Shown here in pieces: positions 7,353 through 15,886 of a DNA stretch of 64,000 bases. A program made the position numbers and the translations under genes. Source of the DNA: a bacterium (GTDB lineage: Bacteria > UBP6 > UBA1177); the NCBI GenBank assembly GCA_017961325.1, contig JAGCXM010000006.1:1-64000 (forward strand), in the 5' to 3' direction. A model generated the notes under the pieces. It searched no databases. It had not been told where the DNA came from and saw nothing but the letters and a program-made list of their open reading frames with translations. Positions within the stretch are counted from its first letter, which is position 1. Each line of letters begins with the position of its first letter.

Positions 7353-8762
7353 TTACTCTGTCGCCCCCGTAAATTCGATAATATCTTCAATTTTCATATT
7401 GTAATCGTAAACCGCCTTGATATATTCCTGCTCGTTCTCGAAAAACGCCTTTACCGCGTCAATCAGGTCTTTCGTGTCGGTCGTCATACCTGATTCGTAG
7501 TTGGCATATTCAGCTGTCATCATACCTTTTGCTGTCTTACGGATCGTTTTAAGGTGCAAAATGTGCGAATCCAGCGCTTTGAGATCATTGTATTTTTTCT
7601 GAATCTGAAGCGTTACGTTCTGTTCGGCGAAAAACGCCTGCGCTTTCATGTAGTTGAACTCAGCCTTCGCTTTCTGGATTTTTCTCACCTGTTCCATTAT
7701 GTTCAAATTAAAAATCAGCCCTATTCCGATTTCGCCGTCGTAACCGTTGTAGGGACTGTTTGTTTTCGGGTAATTTCTTTCATCAACGGAACTTGTGTAT
7801 CTGTATGAATATGAACCGGTCATTCCGAAATCCGGCAAAGTGCGTCTAACTTCAAGCCTGTAAAGTTTTTCGTAAATATAAAGTCCTTTCTGCAGATACG
7901 TCGAATAAGGGCTGTTCTGCTTCATAAAATCGACAAGTTCAGGAATTTCTTTGGAAAATTCCTGCTTTTTCATCTCCTTGTCGGCAAAAGCCCAGTTCTC
8001 GCCCAAAATTTCGGTAATAAGCGATTTAAGCGTGTCTGTCTGCAGAAGAAGACGGTCGTATAAATATTGAATTTTTTCTTTTTCAATCAGGAGTTTGTTA
8101 AGGTCTTTCTGCGTTACACCTTCTTTTTCTTCGTAAAGCATATCGCGGAGTTTTTCTTCAACTTTGTCGATCTCCTTCATTGCAGGTTCCATCACGTCAA
8201 GATAGCTTTGTGCCATAACCCAAGACCAGTAGATCGTGGCAGCCTCTTTTTTTATTTTGAGATCGGTAATTTTCGATTCTGCCTTTCTGAGTTCGACCTG
8301 TGCCTTCGCCGCATGCTTTCCTGCATAAATCTTGCCGAAAGTGTAGATAGGAAGAACAAATTCGATTTTGGTTCTTACCGCGATACCCCATTCCGTAATA
8401 TCACTGTAGTATTTATGCCACTTTCCCTCTTTAAACTCAGGAACACCGTTTCCGTCGGCATCCTGAAGTATCTCTGACGGCTCATAAACATACTTCGGAA
8501 AAGGACCTATTCCTGTAACAATTTTTAATGTCGGGAACATCTGGGCAATAACAGAATCGTAATCGGCCTCAGCCATCTGCACTTTATATTTTGAAGCGTC
8601 CCGCAGCCCCGTTTTTTCTATGAATTTCTCAATAAATTCGTCTTTCGTGTAAACCACGGGATCGGCTTGCAGGTATAGAGATGAAAAGAATATTATAAAA
8701 AAAGAAAGGAGCGTCCTTTTGAAAGACGCTCCCGAAAATGTAAAATCAGAAAATTTGCCCAT
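7353..8762 (-). CDS. TolC-family outer membrane efflux protein
   Basis: 469 residues with a signal peptide (hydrophobic LLSFFIIFFSSLYLQA), then long alpha-helical repeats typical of outer membrane efflux proteins (for example a central DKVEEKLRDMLYEEKEG helix and an AEFNYMKAQAFFAEQNV helix near the end). Beta segments such as GMTGSYSYRYTSS lie between. Family members form trimeric channels for type I secretion or RND/ABC efflux. No inner-membrane partner is nearby; the MlaC-like gene one base downstream suggests a lipid-export role, but this is inference. The gene starts 7 bases after tsf and has no clear Shine-Dalgarno, so expression may depend on coupling. Confidence 0.82.
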   Translation of the reverse strand: MGKFSDFTFSGASFKRTLLSFFIIFFSSLYLQADPVVYTKDEFIEKFIEKTGLRDASKYKVQMAEADYDSVIAQMFPTLKIVTGIGPFPKYVYEPSEILQDADGNGVPEFKEGKWHKYYSDITEWGIAVRTKIEFVLPIYTFGKIYAGKHAAKAQVELRKAESKITDLKIKKEAATIYWSWVMAQSYLDVMEPAMKEIDKVEEKLRDMLYEEKEGVTQKDLNKLLIEKEKIQYLYDRLLLQTDTLKSLITEILGENWAFADKEMKKQEFSKEIPELVDFMKQNSPYSTYLQKGLYIYEKLYRLEVRRTLPDFGMTGSYSYRYTSSVDERNYPKTNSPYNGYDGEIGIGLIFNLNIMEQVRKIQKAKAEFNYMKAQAFFAEQNVTLQIQKKYNDLKALDSHILHLKTIRKTAKGMMTAEYANYESGMTTDTKDLIDAVKAFFENEQEYIKAVYDYNMKIEDIIEFTGATE

Positions 8763-8769
8763 TAAAAAT

Positions 8770-9690
8770 TTATTTCATCTGAGCTGCAACTTCTTCCGCG
8801 AAATTTTCTACTTTCTTTTCAATGCCTTCACCGAGTTCAAAACGGTTGAAGCGGACAACTTTGAGTTCACAGCCGACTTTCTTTCCTGTTTCTTTGATGT
8901 AGTCCTTGATCTTGAGTTCGCTGTTCATAACGAAAACCTGCTCGAGAAGAGTGTTTTCCGATACGAACTTCTGGATTTTTCCTTCAACGATCTTTTCAGC
9001 AACAGCCTGCGGTTTTCCCATTTCGAGAACCTGAGCCAAGAAAGCATGCTTTTCTGAAGCGAGCTTGTCCTGCGGGAAAGATTCTACATCAATGCAGTCA
9101 GGACGCATCGAAGCGATCTGCATAGCGATACCGTCAGCCATCTCGACTACTTCAGGTTTGTTTGCACATTCAGCGCAGCATGCTTCGATCTCAAGCATGA
9201 CACCGATCTTTCCGCCCATGTGGACATAAGAGTGAAGGAGTGATTTTTCGCCTGCTTCGTACTTGACGAATCTTCTCGGTTTGATGTTCTCGCCGATGAC
9301 TGCGACAGCTTCTTTAGTCATGGTCTCGACTTCTGCATTGTAGAAGTTTTCTTCCATGGAAACGACCTGATTTTCCTCTTTCGCATTTTTTGCGAAGTAG
9401 TCGAGCATCGTCTTTGAAAGAGCTTTGAAACCGTCGCTTTTTGCAGCGAAGTCGGTTTCGCAGTTGAGCTCGAGCATAAGGCCCTTGTTTCCTTCGATGG
9501 AAATGAGAACAGCTCCTTCCGAAGCTACTCTGTCAGCCTTTTTAGCCGCTTTCGCAATACCTTTATCTTTAAGAATCTGCATAGCCGCATCAATATCGCC
9601 GTTAGCTTCCATGAGGGCTTTTTTGCAGTCCATCATTCCTACGCCGCTTTTCTCTCTGAGTTCTTTGACCAATCCTGCAGTGATTTCCAT
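8770..9690 (-). CDS. tsf: elongation factor Ts
   Basis: 306 residues. The N-terminal motif VKELREKSGVGMMDCKKAL is the classic EF-Ts signature, followed by the UBA-like helices and the LNCETDFAAKSDGFK core motif that contacts EF-Tu. EF-Ts exchanges GDP for GTP on EF-Tu during translation. It lies 9 bases downstream of rpsB, the near-universal arrangement, and has a strong AGGAGG ribosome site. The dimerisation region is full length compared with the usual 280-300 residues. Confidence 0.97.
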   Translation of the reverse strand: MEITAGLVKELREKSGVGMMDCKKALMEANGDIDAAMQILKDKGIAKAAKKADRVASEGAVLISIEGNKGLMLELNCETDFAAKSDGFKALSKTMLDYFAKNAKEENQVVSMEENFYNAEVETMTKEAVAVIGENIKPRRFVKYEAGEKSLLHSYVHMGGKIGVMLEIEACCAECANKPEVVEMADGIAMQIASMRPDCIDVESFPQDKLASEKHAFLAQVLEMGKPQAVAEKIVEGKIQKFVSENTLLEQVFVMNSELKIKDYIKETGKKVGCELKVVRFNRFELGEGIEKKVENFAEEVAAQMK

Positions 9691-9699
9691 AGTTTCCTC

Positions 9700-10530
9700 C
9701 TATTCTTTTTCTGCTGCTTCTTCAACTGCTTCTTCTTCAGTTTCGGCAGTCTGGATTCTTTTAACGCGGACTTTTCTGCCGGCAACGCTTCTCGTTTCGC
9801 CTCTTGCAGGTCTTTCTTTCTTGTCTTTCTGCTCGGTAGCGATTTTCTGCTTGTAAATGTCGAGACCTTCCATGTAAGCGTCAACGATGTCGGAAGTTAC
9901 AAGCGAAATGCAGCGCATTCCGTCGTCGTTTGCCGGAATGAGGTAGTTGATGCCGTCGGGGTTGCCGTTCGTATCAATGATTGCGATTATCGGAATACCG
10001 AGTTTCTGAGCTTCGTGAACTGCAAGATGCTCTTTCATCGGATCAACGATGAAGATTGCGCCCGGCATTTTTTCCATTTTCATAACGCCTGCAAGGTTCT
10101 TTTCGAGTTTGTCTTTTCTCTTTTCGATGTCTGCAAGCTCTTTTTTCTTATACATTCTTCTTTTTTCGGTGGTAAGAATCTCTTCGAATTTCTGGAACTT
10201 CTTGACCGACTGGTTGATCGTTACGAAATTGGTGAGCATTCCGCCGAGCCAGCGGTAGTTTACGTAAGGAACGTCAGCTCTTTCAGCTTCTTCCTTAATG
10301 ACTTCCTGAGCCTGTCTTTTCGTTCCGACGAGGAAAATCGTCTCACCCTGCATACCGAGTTCCTTTACGAACTTCTTTGCGTCTTCGATGAGTTCCATTG
10401 TCTTCTGAAGGTTGATGATGTGGATGTTGTTGCGCTCCGTGAAGATGTAGGGAGCCATTTTGGGATTCCATTTCTGTTTCTGGTGTCCGAAGTGAGCACC
10501 GGCTTTGAGCATTTCTCTTAATTCAGGCAT
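9700..10530 (-). CDS. rpsB: 30S ribosomal protein S2
   Basis: 276 residues from the ATG at 10528-10530, preceded by GGAGG at 5 bases. The frame could extend 4 codons further to a TTG, but the ribosome site overlaps that extension. Clear S2 motifs are AGAHFGHQKQKWNP, the GTKRQAQE region, NYRWLGGMLTNF and a later PAIFIVDP-type and IPIIAIIDTN stretch. S2 is a late-assembling small-subunit protein. The C-terminal ~45 residues form a Lys/Arg then Glu/Ala-rich tail longer than in E. coli. The gene heads an operon with tsf and has a structured leader (10565-10621). Confidence 0.97.
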   Translation of the reverse strand: MPELREMLKAGAHFGHQKQKWNPKMAPYIFTERNNIHIINLQKTMELIEDAKKFVKELGMQGETIFLVGTKRQAQEVIKEEAERADVPYVNYRWLGGMLTNFVTINQSVKKFQKFEEILTTEKRRMYKKKELADIEKRKDKLEKNLAGVMKMEKMPGAIFIVDPMKEHLAVHEAQKLGIPIIAIIDTNGNPDGINYLIPANDDGMRCISLVTSDIVDAYMEGLDIYKQKIATEQKDKKERPARGETRSVAGRKVRVKRIQTAETEEEAVEEAAEKE

Positions 10531-10564
10531 TTTTTCCTCCAAGAATTACCTGTTCATAATCTTC

Positions 10565-10621
10565 CCTCCGCATCCCGCTCACTCTCAAACAAGAGACAGG
10601 CACGGGACAACCGCACGGAGG
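10565..10621 (-). promoter_or_regulatory. structured rpsB leader (possible S2 autoregulatory element)
   Basis: On the transcribed strand the leader between promoter and rpsB can fold as three nested stems. CCTCCG at 10565-10570 pairs with CGGAGG at 10616-10621. TCCCG at 10573-10577 pairs with CGGGA at 10603-10607. TCTC at 10583-10586 pairs with GAGA at 10593-10596. Structured rpsB leaders bound by S2 are known in several bacterial groups; whether this belongs to a described class cannot be told without a covariance search. Confidence 0.55.
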
Positions 10622-10640
10622 TGCTTCAAAAAAACGGAGG

Positions 10641-10668
10641 ATTCTATTCCATAAAAGAGAAAAGTCAA
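10641..10668 (-). promoter_or_regulatory. rpsB-tsf promoter
   Basis: Read on the minus strand: TTGACT (10668-10663), a 16-base spacer, and TAGAAT (10646-10641). It sits about 110 bases before the rpsB ATG and directly upstream of the structured leader, and fits the form seen at other genes in this window. Confidence 0.65.
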
Positions 10669-10680
10669 GATTTATTTGTA

Positions 10681-11553
10681 TTACACAAACGCGAAATATG
10701 ACGCTTTGTCTTCTGTTTTTTCGACTATCAGAAAGACTTCGCCGTTAAATTTTATAAGGTTGAGCCCGTTTTCGAGATCTAAATGCAACTCTTCGATTTT
10801 ATTGCCGTTTTTTAAATAATTGAAGCCCGTTTCATCGACTTCGCAGCTGTTGCTTCCAGACAGAAATTCGGGAACTGAAAGAAGAGCCTTTTCGATGCTC
10901 ACCGGATTTTCCCTGAGTTCGTCTATCGAGACGGCGTTTTCGAGTTTGAATGGGCCGACTTCGCGCCTGGTGAGCTCTGTCAGAACTGCGCCGCAGCCTA
11001 AAAATTTTCCGATATCGCTGGCCAAAGTGCGGATGTAAGTCCCTTTCGAGCATTTTACCCGAAACGAAAGTTCATCTTCGCTGGTCTGCGTGATTTCGAG
11101 CGATTTTATTTCGACGTTCCTCGCCTTCATTTCGGGAGTCTTGCCTTCGCGGGCCAACTTGTAAGCCCTCTTTCCGTCTATTTTAAGTGCGCTGTAAGCC
11201 GGAGGAATCTGAGAGATAACTCCCTGAAATCTTTTCTCAATTCCTGCACAGTCAATATTCTGAGGAACGGTGCCGGAGCTCACGAGTTCTGTTCCGAGAT
11301 CAAGGCTGTCGCTGGTGAAGCCGAGCCTGATCTTTCCCGAATAGACCTTGTCGAAATCTGTTGCAAGCGAGATCAGCTTTGTCGCCTTTTCAATAGCGAC
11401 CACAAGAACGCCCTGAGCAAGAGGATCAAGAGTTCCGCAGAAACCGGCTTTTTTGATTTTAAGTAGTCTTTTCAGGTAGTTAAGTTCGCCGTTTGAAGAA
11501 AAGCCTTTATGCTTGTTGAGGATAAGAAAAGAAGATTTTTTGGGATCAAACAT
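10681..11553 (-). CDS. truB: tRNA pseudouridine-55 synthase TruB
   Basis: 290 residues. It has the start FLILNKHKGFSS, the catalytic-Asp motif GFCGTLDPLAQGVLVVA (Asp about residue 42), and the KVYSGKIRLG, PPAYSALKIDGKRAYKLAR and GTYIRTLASDIG motifs of TruB. The enzyme makes the universal pseudouridine 55 in the T-loop of tRNA. The C-terminal extension after ~230 is PUA-like but divergent. The gene follows the rubredoxin gene by 9 bases at the end of the oxygen-defence operon, an unusual neighbourhood for truB. Only a weak ribosome site is visible, so coupling is likely. Confidence 0.95.
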   Translation of the reverse strand: MFDPKKSSFLILNKHKGFSSNGELNYLKRLLKIKKAGFCGTLDPLAQGVLVVAIEKATKLISLATDFDKVYSGKIRLGFTSDSLDLGTELVSSGTVPQNIDCAGIEKRFQGVISQIPPAYSALKIDGKRAYKLAREGKTPEMKARNVEIKSLEITQTSEDELSFRVKCSKGTYIRTLASDIGKFLGCGAVLTELTRREVGPFKLENAVSIDELRENPVSIEKALLSVPEFLSGSNSCEVDETGFNYLKNGNKIEELHLDLENGLNLIKFNGEVFLIVEKTEDKASYFAFV

Positions 11554-11562
11554 TTTTTAAGA

Positions 11563-11721
11563 TTATTCTTTCGTGAAGTTGTCCTTGCTTACGCCGCAGA
11601 TCGGGCATACCCAGTCTTCAGGAAGAGCTTCAAAAGGTGTTCCCGGAGCGATTCCGCTGTCAGGATCGCCGACTGCCGGATCATAAACGTGACCGCAAAT
11701 TCCGCATACATACTTGTCCAT
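11563..11721 (-). CDS. rubredoxin
   Basis: A 52-residue protein with the two iron-binding knuckles of rubredoxin: [12 protein letters not shown] near the start and [12 protein letters not shown] near the end. They are separated by the usual Gly/Pro/Asp-rich segment with a LPEDW turn. It is a small cytoplasmic electron carrier with one Fe(SCys)4 centre. AGGAGG lies 5 bases before the ATG. It is placed right after the flavodiiron protein gene (9 bases), which is the standard electron acceptor of rubredoxin, and so probably supplies electrons to FprA, rubrerythrin and superoxide reductase. Confidence 0.95.
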   Translation of the reverse strand: MDKYVCGICGHVYDPAVGDPDSGIAPGTPFEALPEDWVCPICGVSKDNFTKE

Positions 11722-11730
11722 GGTTTCCTC

Positions 11731-12930
11731 CTAATTTTTATTGTTGATCTTTTCTCCGATCTCGCGCCCGAGTTCGAAGCACTGTTTTTTGATTTCTTCC
11801 GTCGGGTTGTAGAGCGCTTTCACGCTTCCGACGACTTCACCGCCCATCTCGGTAAGCATCTGGGTGAGGTATTTCACGCTTTCGCCGCTCCAGCCGTAAG
11901 AGCCGAACGCCGCAGTGAACGGAGTTTTGAACTTGAGCCCTTTGAGGTAGCACATAACGTCCGCGACTGACGGGAAAAGCTCGTTGTTTATCGTGGGCGA
12001 ACCGACGATGAGAGCCGATGCGTCAAGGAGTTCAGCGGCAGCTTCGCTTCTGTCGGAAGACTGCATGAAAAGTGATTTGACCTTGATTCCCTGCGTTGCA
12101 AGACCGTCTTCGATATATCTCGCCATTTTTTCAGTCGAATGCCACATCGAATCGTAGACGATGACAGCTTTTTTATCCGTTCTCCTTGCTGACCATTTGT
12201 CGTAAAAACCAAGCATTCTCACGAAGTTGTCCATGTTTCTCCAGACCGGGCCGTGGTCGGGAGCGACGACTTTGAAGGTGAGTCCGCTTGCAGCGACCTT
12301 CTTCAGCAGGTTCTGAACGAAGGGGCTGTAGAGCGTAATGATGTTTGCGTAGTATCCCGTTGACATCTCAAGCAGAAGCGGCCACGGAAGTTCGTCGTCG
12401 AAGCGCTCGCTCGTTGCCAAGTGCATTCCGAAAGCGTCCTGACTGAAAAGGACTTCTTCTTCGGCAAGGTATGAAAACATGCTGTCTGGCCAGTGGAGCA
12501 TCTTCGTTTCCATGAATTTCAGCGTCCTGTTGCCGAGGCTGAGTTCTCCGCCGTCAGCGACTGCTTCGACCTGAAGTTCCGGATAGTATGCCGCAAGTGC
12601 CCTGACGCCGCCTTTTGAAGCGAAGATCTTTTCAGGTGTGACGATTTCCGCGATCTTTGCTATTCCGCCGCTGTGATCGGGTTCAGCGTGGTTTGAAACG
12701 ATGTAGTCTATCTTCTGCGGATCTACGACTGAAGCGACTCTTTCCAGAAGTTCGCACTCAAATCCCTTTTTCACTCCGTCGATGAGGGTGATCTTGTCCG
12801 CCATGACCAGATATGCGTTGTAGGTCGTTCCCTTCAGCGTCGCATAGCCGTGAAAATAACGGATATTCCAGTCGATCGCGCCTACCCAGTAGACCGATTC
12901 GCTGATTTTTATTGCATTGAGATTGGACAT
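11731..12930 (-). CDS. flavodiiron protein (rubredoxin:oxygen oxidoreductase, FprA/ROO)
   Basis: 399 residues. The N-terminal metallo-beta-lactamase-like domain carries the di-iron ligands in SNHAEPDHSGGI (about 80-91), a later FSQDAFG segment and VAPDHGPVW (about 224). The C-terminal ~145 residues are a flavodoxin domain (AVIVYDSMWHSTEKMARYIEDG; LIVGSPTINNELFPSV). Family members reduce O2 to water, or NO to N2O, with electrons from rubredoxin. The partner is encoded immediately downstream. A GGAG ribosome site precedes the ATG. This is a typical anaerobe oxygen-scavenging enzyme. Confidence 0.95.
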   Translation of the reverse strand: MSNLNAIKISESVYWVGAIDWNIRYFHGYATLKGTTYNAYLVMADKITLIDGVKKGFECELLERVASVVDPQKIDYIVSNHAEPDHSGGIAKIAEIVTPEKIFASKGGVRALAAYYPELQVEAVADGGELSLGNRTLKFMETKMLHWPDSMFSYLAEEEVLFSQDAFGMHLATSERFDDELPWPLLLEMSTGYYANIITLYSPFVQNLLKKVAASGLTFKVVAPDHGPVWRNMDNFVRMLGFYDKWSARRTDKKAVIVYDSMWHSTEKMARYIEDGLATQGIKVKSLFMQSSDRSEAAAELLDASALIVGSPTINNELFPSVADVMCYLKGLKFKTPFTAAFGSYGWSGESVKYLTQMLTEMGGEVVGSVKALYNPTEEIKKQCFELGREIGEKINNKN

Positions 12931-12938
12931 TTTATCTC

Positions 12939-13322
12939 CTATTTTCTATTTGCCCAGAGTCCGTGGATGTTGCAGTATTCGCGGGCAATTATGTCTTCCG
13001 AAAATTCCATCGGGAATTCTGCGCTCGGTGCTTCCCCCGGTTTGAGATACTTTCTCATGACGAGGCCGTCTTTGAAAACTTCGATCCATTCGATGTAGTG
13101 GTTGTCCATCATCGGATGAGGAGCCGAGCCTACAGTTACTTTTATCCCGTTTTCCGTTTTTTCGACTACGGGAACGTGCTTTTCGATGGTATGATCCGCA
13201 GTTTTAAGCGGCATGAGATCCATCTCTATGCCGCAGCAGACAAGCGTTCCTCCGGCTTCGTGCGAGACGGTGACGATGTTTCCGCAGACAGGACACTTGT
13301 AGACTTCGTTCATTTTCGTCAT
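12939..13322 (-). CDS. dfx: desulfoferrodoxin / superoxide reductase
   Basis: 127 residues. The N-terminal desulforedoxin-like domain has CPVCGN and a CC pair (about residues 10-30) binding one Fe(SCys)4 centre, which makes it the two-centre (2Fe) class. The catalytic domain shows the ligands EKHVPVV, the HPM motif and a late CNIHGLW giving Cys and His to the reactive iron. It reduces superoxide to hydrogen peroxide without releasing O2. It lies between rubrerythrin, which would remove the peroxide, and the flavodiiron protein, with 8-9 base gaps. GGAG lies 6 bases before the ATG. Confidence 0.95.
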   Translation of the reverse strand: MTKMNEVYKCPVCGNIVTVSHEAGGTLVCCGIEMDLMPLKTADHTIEKHVPVVEKTENGIKVTVGSAPHPMMDNHYIEWIEVFKDGLVMRKYLKPGEAPSAEFPMEFSEDIIAREYCNIHGLWANRK

Positions 13323-13331
13323 CTTCGGCTC

Positions 13332-13910
13332 CTACCAGTTCGTGTTGAGAACTTCGAAGTAAGCCTGAGGATGCTCGCAGGCGGGGCATTTTTCGGGAGC
13401 CTCCTTGCCTGTGTGGATGTATCCGCAGTTGAGGCAGCGCCACGTAACTTCGCGGTCTTTCGCGAACATTCCGCTGTTTTCAAGGTCTTTTATGAAAGCG
13501 TTGTATCTTTCTTCGTGATGTTTTTCGGCAACGGCGATCTTTCTGTACATTTCGGCGATGTCGTGGAAACCTTCTTCGTCAGCGATGCGGGCGAATTCGG
13601 GATATGCTTCGGTCCACTCTTCATGCTCGCCTGCAGCTGCAGCCTTGAGGTTCGCGAGCGTGTCGGAGATCATTCCTGCCGGGTATGTCGCGGTTATCTC
13701 GGTGTTTCCGCCTTCAAGGAATTTGAACATTCTCTTTGCGTGTTCCTTTTCCTGATTTGCAGTTTCTTCAAAAATAACGGCTACTTTCTCGAAACCGTCC
13801 TTTTTAGCCTTGCTTGCGAAGTAGTTGTAGCGCATTCTTGCCTGCGATTCGCCTGCAAAAGAGGTGAGAAGATTTTTTTCCGTTCTTGTTCCTTTGATTG
13901 ATTTCGTCAT
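13332..13910 (-). CDS. rbr: rubrerythrin (classical, C-terminal rubredoxin domain)
   Basis: 192 residues from the ATG at 13908-13910. The canonical start TKSIKGTRTEKNLL and a GGAG 6 bases upstream support it over an ATG four codons earlier. The di-iron four-helix part has the ligand motifs ESQARMRY, ETANQEKEHAK and AVAEKHHEERY. The C-terminal rubredoxin domain has WRCLNCGYIH and CPACEHPQAYF. The enzyme reduces hydrogen peroxide in anaerobes with electrons from NADH via rubredoxin. It is the first gene of the operon rbr-dfx-fprA-rubredoxin-truB and has its own promoter. Confidence 0.97.
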   Translation of the reverse strand: MTKSIKGTRTEKNLLTSFAGESQARMRYNYFASKAKKDGFEKVAVIFEETANQEKEHAKRMFKFLEGGNTEITATYPAGMISDTLANLKAAAAGEHEEWTEAYPEFARIADEEGFHDIAEMYRKIAVAEKHHEERYNAFIKDLENSGMFAKDREVTWRCLNCGYIHTGKEAPEKCPACEHPQAYFEVLNTNW

Positions 13911-13971
13911 GATCCGCTCCATTGAAATTAGTTATTAAAACCTAAAAACCGATTTTTAAATGACCTGCGCA

Positions 13972-13999
13972 ATGATATTTACGCACTGATTTAAGTCAA
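13972..13999 (-). promoter_or_regulatory. promoter of the rbr operon with overlapping dyad
   Basis: Minus strand: TTGACT (13999-13994), 16-base spacer, TATCAT (13977-13972). An imperfect dyad with arms TGCG (13966-13969) and CGCA (13982-13985) is centred on the -10 element. This is where a repressor such as PerR or Rex-type could act, although no regulator can be named. Confidence 0.6.
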
Positions 14000-14073
14000 G
14001 AATTGTGGAGACGCCGTAACATGTGTTTCATTTGTACCGTGACTGTCTCATTTCCGTCAAAACTTTATTAAAA

Positions 14074-14101
14074 TTGATAAGAAAAAATTCTTGTGTATAT
14101 T
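14074..14101 (+). promoter_or_regulatory. promoter of the 14126-16860 genes
   Basis: TTGATA (14074-14079), 16-base spacer, TATATT (14096-14101), ending 24 bases before the ATG. It faces away from the rbr promoter across about 75 bases, so the two operons are divergent. Confidence 0.55.
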
Positions 14102-14125
14102 AACTGAGTTTTTTTGGAGACGGTT

Positions 14126-15886
14126 ATGAAAAAAATGTTCTCTTTTATTGTTTTCGTGCTTCTTTTTTCTTTCGCACTTTCCGCAGAAACTCTTCATTCG
14201 ACTTATCTCGACAGAAGCGAATTCATTTCAGATATAAACAGTGCGTTGACAAGCGAATCTGCAGAAGCTTTGGTTAAGGCTGCTGCAATTTATCTCACGA
14301 AAATGCACGAAGCGAATGTTCCCAACTGTTTCGCATGTTCGCTTTATATCATAAAAATAACCGAAAATGCCGAACCTGGGATGCAGCTTACCGCAGCAGA
14401 TCTAGCCGTAAAGTTTTCGAACGATCTTCCTGAAGCGCATTATCAGTATTTTTCGCGGCTTATCCGTTTTACGCCTTTGCAGGCCGACAAAATTCTGGTA
14501 CAGTTGCTGGCGGCTGTGAAAACTTCTCATAACTTTGTTTTCAGGGATTCGACCAGTTTTCTTTTATTGAAAAGCCTGTCTAAGATCTCTCTTGTCTTTT
14601 TCGCGCTTTTCATTTTTGTGATGTTCATGAAATATCCCGGAATAATAGGCCACAAATATAAGCATCTTGTCGGCTTTTCCCATTTTTACGCCATTGCGTT
14701 TCTCATAACTTTTTCAGCTTCTGCATGGATTGTTTCCGGTGATTTTCACAACATTACATTTGTAATCATTCCGCTTTTGATTTTTTTCGGAGATGTCGGG
14801 ACACGCAGCGAAAAGGCGATTCTCCACATTGCCGTCATTTTGTTCATGCTCTGCGAAGCGTTTTCAATGCTTTCGGAAAAAGATATGAATTCAAAGCATG
14901 ATCAGGATGTTGCATACAATCATCTTCTTGCGGTTGTCTCTCCCGAGACGCTTCCGGATGAAAATATCGATATGGATCAACCGGGAGCATATATGGCGAA
15001 AGGTTTTCTGTTTTTATACAATCACAATTTCAGCCGCGCCGCTTCGAATTTGAAAAAGGAGCTCGCCTCTGTTGAAGTCCCTGAAATCAAAATCATGCTT
15101 TTAAACGCTCTCGGAGTCGCTCTCGCATCGAACGGAAAGCACAAAGAGGCCATTTCTTACTTGAAGGAGGCTTATGCGGCAAGCGGTGACAACAGAATCG
15201 GATACAATTTGGCTAAGATTCTGGACGAAAACGGCGAGGTTACGGCAAGCGAGGCGCTGGAACGTAAAATTCTGTCATCCGATTCTTTGGATGTTTTTCC
15301 GTACCCCTACCTTTATTTCGCCGATTTCGCTGGAATTTGGAAATATCTCTGCTACGGTAATGCCGGTTACGGCAATAAAAACAGAACGACATGTTTGTTT
15401 TATCTCGCATTTTCGATTTTCTTCTACCTTTTCATAATCCTTGTAAAATATGTATATCTCAATTCGCTTAAAATCACGAGATGTCCGGAATGCGGCTCTA
15501 TTTTGTGTTCACAATGCACGCCGGGCGGCGGCGATGTCTGTGCTGTATGCAAGCTTATGAAGGTCGATTACACGCTTTTCAAACGCGGAGAGCGCGAAAT
15601 TTATGAATTTAAGCGGGCAACCTTCTTCAGAAGACGCTCGATTTTGATGAATATCATGACATTTTTGCTCCCAGGCGGCGGTCTGATGTTTGTAGACAGA
15701 GTTGTCGAAGGTTCCGTTTATCTTGCCGTCCCGCTTGTGATAGCTTTGATGTACCATTTTAATTCGATGGAGCTTGTTGTAGATTCATCAGACAGACACG
15801 TGGTGAAAATCGTAATAATTTCAGCACTTCTGCTTTTCTACTTCATTTCTTTGATCCGGGCTCTTTTTGCAGCGAGGAAAGACTGA
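14126..15886 (+). CDS. polytopic membrane protein with TPR and zinc-ribbon segments
   Basis: 586 residues from the ATG at 14126, set by GGAG 6 bases upstream. Visible order: signal peptide (to ~20), an extracytoplasmic helical region (~20-150), about four membrane segments (~150-255), TPR-like helices (~280-390; YMAKGFLFLYNHNFSRAA, ALGVALASNGKHKEAISYL), a membrane segment (~420-440), a zinc ribbon with CPECGS, CSQC and CAVC (~455-480), and two or three final membrane segments. I do not recognise a named family. The zinc ribbon suggests a cytoplasmic loop and the TPRs protein contacts. It is co-translated with the DUF4388 gene by a 1-base stop-start overlap, so the two probably act together at the inner membrane. 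Confidence 0.75.
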   Translation: MKKMFSFIVFVLLFSFALSAETLHSTYLDRSEFISDINSALTSESAEALVKAAAIYLTKMHEANVPNCFACSLYIIKITENAEPGMQLTAADLAVKFSNDLPEAHYQYFSRLIRFTPLQADKILVQLLAAVKTSHNFVFRDSTSFLLLKSLSKISLVFFALFIFVMFMKYPGIIGHKYKHLVGFSHFYAIAFLITFSASAWIVSGDFHNITFVIIPLLIFFGDVGTRSEKAILHIAVILFMLCEAFSMLSEKDMNSKHDQDVAYNHLLAVVSPETLPDENIDMDQPGAYMAKGFLFLYNHNFSRAASNLKKELASVEVPEIKIMLLNALGVALASNGKHKEAISYLKEAYAASGDNRIGYNLAKILDENGEVTASEALERKILSSDSLDVFPYPYLYFADFAGIWKYLCYGNAGYGNKNRTTCLFYLAFSIFFYLFIILVKYVYLNSLKITRCPECGSILCSQCTPGGGDVCAVCKLMKVDYTLFKRGEREIYEFKRATFFRRRSILMNIMTFLLPGGGLMFVDRVVEGSVYLAVPLVIALMYHFNSMELVVDSSDRHVVKIVIISALLLFYFISLIRALFAARKD

